A stretch of 43,538 nt of DNA from positions 1 through 43,538 of the forward strand of contig WYBJ01000072.1 of the NCBI GenBank assembly GCA_011525945.1, given 5' to 3'. This document shows positions 42,009 through 43,538 of the stretch, in pieces. This DNA comes from Burkholderiaceae bacterium. GTDB taxonomy: Bacteria; Pseudomonadota; Gammaproteobacteria; Burkholderiales; WYBJ01. Numbering within the stretch: position 1 is the stretch's first letter; the number at the start of each line of letters is the position of its first letter. The notes under the pieces were generated by a model. That model was not told where the DNA came from. It did not search any database and saw only the letters and a program-made list of their open reading frames with translations. Both the position numbers and the translations under genes were made by a program.

Positions 42009-42427
42009 TGCGCGTTGTCCTCGACACGAACGTCGCCATTTCCGGGCTTCTCTGGGGCGGGCCACCGCACCGGCTCATCGATGCGGCGATCGAAGGAACC
42101 ATCGAGATTTTCACCAGCTCGGTGCTACTGACCGAGCTGCGCGAAGCGCTCGCCTATCCGAAGCTCGCCAAGCGCCTCACCGAAACCGGCTCCAGCATCG
42201 ATCGCCTCGTCGATAGCTATGTCGCGATCGCCCAGCTCATCGCACCGGCCACCATCGCCCCGACCGTAATCGGCGATCCCGACGACGATCACGTGCTTGC
42301 CTGCGCGCTCGCCGCACAGGCCGATCTCGTCGTCTCCGGCAATGCGCACCTGCTCAACCTCAAACACTATCACCACATCCTCATCAGCACGCCCGCAGAA
42401 ACCCTCAAGCGCATTCCAACACCCTGA
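42008..42427 (+). CDS. PIN family toxin component
   Basis: A 139-residue PIN-domain protein of the type often annotated as a putative toxin-antitoxin toxin. PIN proteins are metal-dependent endoribonucleases. The acidic residues expected are Asp6 in VVLDTNVAISG, Glu43 in LLTELREAL and the DPDDDH cluster at 90-94, while the later VSGNAHLL segment has Asn112 in the fourth position, as in some family members. It overlaps the antitoxin-like stop codon by one base, so the two are translated together. Confidence 0.88.
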   Translation: MRVVLDTNVAISGLLWGGPPHRLIDAAIEGTIEIFTSSVLLTELREALAYPKLAKRLTETGSSIDRLVDSYVAIAQLIAPATIAPTVIGDPDDDHVLACALAAQADLVVSGNAHLLNLKHYHHILISTPAETLKRIPTP

Positions 42428-42498
42428 CACAACAACGCCCGCGCAAAGCGGGTGTCTCATAGTCCAGGCAAACCCGATACACCGCTGCAACTCCTACG

Positions 42499-42837
42499 TC
42501 ATCGTTGCGCCTGAGAAAACATTCTGATGTCGTCCAAGGCGTCTTGCGCCTTGCCGTGAGTTCGTTTGTCTTCGAGCAGGTTCTCGACCAGTGAAACGAT
42601 CTCGGTGGAGAGCCGCCCATGGATCCGGGCGACGTGACCTGCAGCGGTGGCCGATACACCGCGAACCCATGGATCAGTGTGCCGAATGAACTTGATGATC
42701 AGTGATTCTACGTACTCCCGATCGGGCTGGTGCAAAGCTGCGCTCACGAGCGCAGCCGCGATCACCTCCGAATTGCCGCTACTCAAATCAGCGTCGAGTT
42801 CTGCTTTGGTGCGCGGACGCGGTTCGTCGTATTTCAT
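42499..42837 (-). CDS. Probable Rhs immunity protein (HEAT-like)
   Basis: A 112-residue protein beginning MKYDEPRPRTKAELDADLSS. Its helical, HEAT-repeat-like pattern (LIIKFIRHTDPWVRGVSATA then AGHVARIHG) recalls cytoplasmic immunity proteins. It begins one base after the stop of the Rhs toxin tip, as toxin-immunity pairs do, so it most probably neutralises that toxin. The pairing is inferred from position; I do not recognise a named immunity family. Confidence 0.65.
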   Translation of the reverse strand: MKYDEPRPRTKAELDADLSSGNSEVIAAALVSAALHQPDREYVESLIIKFIRHTDPWVRGVSATAAGHVARIHGRLSTEIVSLVENLLEDKRTHGKAQDALDDIRMFSQAQR

Positions 42838-42838
42838 A

Positions 42839-43366
42839 TCAGTTACCGCCGATGATGTTTCCGCGTCGGTCTACCATACCAGCACGTCGCAATGTTGCCT
42901 GCATCGGCTGCGTCAACTGGCCCCAATTTCGGACGTGGCCATGAAACATTCCAGCCGCGTGTTCGTCGAGGACTACAAATTGGCGTCGAGAATAGTCGAT
43001 ACCAATACGGCGCGTCGAGCCGACGCTGACTTGAACAGACACGTCGAGCGCTGCTTGGCCATTTACAGGGCCAGCGGAAACTCCAGCGCGTGCAACGCCG
43101 GGTGGATGACGAAGAGCCGATACTGCCTCGTCAAACGTTGCGCGCCGCATCGCACCGACGCTTTGACCGACACCCCTTGCGACACCGCCGACGACCTTAG
43201 CTCCGGCAACGCCAACTCCTCCGATAACCACCGCCATGTCGGACAAAGCACTCGTGAGGCCGTAGTTCGCGATATCTCTTGCAGTCTCACCCGCCATCAC
43301 CCGATCGGCAAACGCGCTTGCCGTGCCGACGACTGCACTACCGAAGCCACCGCGTTCAGCGGCCAA
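42839..43366 (-). CDS. Rhs C-terminal toxin tip (in-frame continuation of the Rhs core beyond an amber codon)
   Basis: About 175 residues. In frame before the TTG at 43366 are VDNDPLNLIDPFGL codons, the Rhs core end motif, preceded by TAG at 43408-43406. From DPFGLA onwards there is a linker (ERGGFGSAVVGTASAFADRVMAG), then a C-terminal domain with RRIGIDYSRRQFVVLDEHAAG and FHGHVRNWGQLTQPMQATL. The last part may be a toxin of the general polymorphic-toxin type 17 style, from memory and not verified. A likely immunity gene follows at once. Whether this is still translated as part of a full-length Rhs protein depends on the amber codon. Confidence 0.68.
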   Translation of the reverse strand: MAAERGGFGSAVVGTASAFADRVMAGETARDIANYGLTSALSDMAVVIGGVGVAGAKVVGGVARGVGQSVGAMRRATFDEAVSALRHPPGVARAGVSAGPVNGQAALDVSVQVSVGSTRRIGIDYSRRQFVVLDEHAAGMFHGHVRNWGQLTQPMQATLRRAGMVDRRGNIIGGN

Positions 43367-43384
43367 GCCGAATGGATCGATGAG
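43180..43384. repeat. Direct repeat of the Rhs linker (copy 2)
   Basis: About 200 bp that resembles 40910-41139 at DNA and protein level, both on the minus strand. The two copies flank the XRE/antitoxin/PIN operon and the immunity gene. The identity is by eye, roughly 80 percent with one 21-bp difference. Confidence 0.6.
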
Positions 43385-43405
43385 GTTCAGCGGATCATTG
43401 TCGAC

Positions 43406-43538
43406 CTACGAGTAGCTCGTCGTGTTGGCGTTCGCGTCGGTCACGCTCGCCAGCTGCCCATCCGGGGTGTAGCTCTGCGCGAGCAGCGCATTGGCCTGGA
43501 TCGCCGTGTTGTACACCCCGGTGCGCCGGCTCAGCGCG
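43406..43538 (-). pseudogene. Rhs/YD-repeat core fragment ending in an in-frame TAG (runs off the right edge)
   Basis: The minus-strand frame reads ALSRRTGVYNTAIQANALLA, then QSYTPDGQLASVTDANANTT, then SYS and a TAG, after which VDNDPLNLIDPFGL continues in the same frame. This is a YD-repeat segment joined to the Rhs C-terminal core. The TAG stands where the usual Tyr of the YV.N.PLNLIDPFG motif would be, so a single TAC-to-TAG change explains it. The protein is most of an Rhs element beyond base 43538. The reading is open apart from this stop. Confidence 0.65.

Noticed and set aside
1..43538. CRISPR arrays, tRNA or rRNA genes
   Set aside because: No periodic spacer-repeat pattern, no tRNA clover-leaf sequence and no rRNA similarity were recognised by eye.

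Overview
The window is a high-GC (roughly mid-60s %) chromosomal segment from a betaproteobacterium, most likely Burkholderiales-like or a close relative. The supports are the rpsU-yqeY-dnaG order, the ffh / cytochrome-assembly / CorC / pilC-pilD-coaE-zapD order, the rpsP-rimM-trmD-rplS operon, a Bug-type tricarboxylate-binding protein and frequent GTG/TTG starts. No rRNA, tRNA or CRISPR array was seen, and no gene-free stretch exceeds about 300 bp.

Layout. (1) 1-4464: macromolecular-synthesis operon (rpsU, yqeY, dnaG running off the left edge), divergent tsaD, then plsY and folB. (2) 4482-11356: a leftward block of xerD, ogt and a fused TRAP permease with overlapping genes, then an S9 lipoprotein peptidase overlapping an Ldh-family dehydrogenase that has a good sigma70 promoter. 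(3) 11523-16299: MASE1 histidine kinase plus FixJ-like regulator, then a YbdK-type carboxylate-amine ligase and a short CPA2 antiporter. (4) 16518-28365: a catabolic island. A divergent GntR/UTRA regulator faces a ten-gene leftward array: split UxaA-family lyase (SuyA/SuyB-like), Fe-S subunit and two membrane anchors of a succinate-dehydrogenase-like complex, cytoplasmic sulfatase, Bug binding protein, two-subunit tartrate/fumarate-type hydro-lyase and the flavoprotein. An IlvD/Edd-family dehydratase converges on its end. (5) 28417-32228: a secreted helical-repeat protein of unknown function overlapping the rplS end of the rpsP-rimM-trmD-rplS operon. (6) 32410-40851: nitroreductase-like protein, ffh, CcsA-like protein, CorC-like protein, pilC, pilD, coaE and zapD. 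(7) 40877-43538: an accessory island of Rhs debris (a toxin tip with probable immunity gene, an orphan copy of the tip's linker, and an Rhs core ending at an in-frame amber codon), a fragment of another protein, and an XRE / small antitoxin-like / PIN operon.

The two most interesting parts are the catabolic island and the right-hand polymorphic-toxin island. In the catabolic island a quinone-linked dehydrogenase complex is dispersed around a hydro-lyase, a sulfatase and a SuyAB-like lyase, and its flavoprotein has Cys where the FAD-linking His normally sits. The substrate is not known. A sulfonated or sulfated hydroxy-acid is an inference from gene content only.
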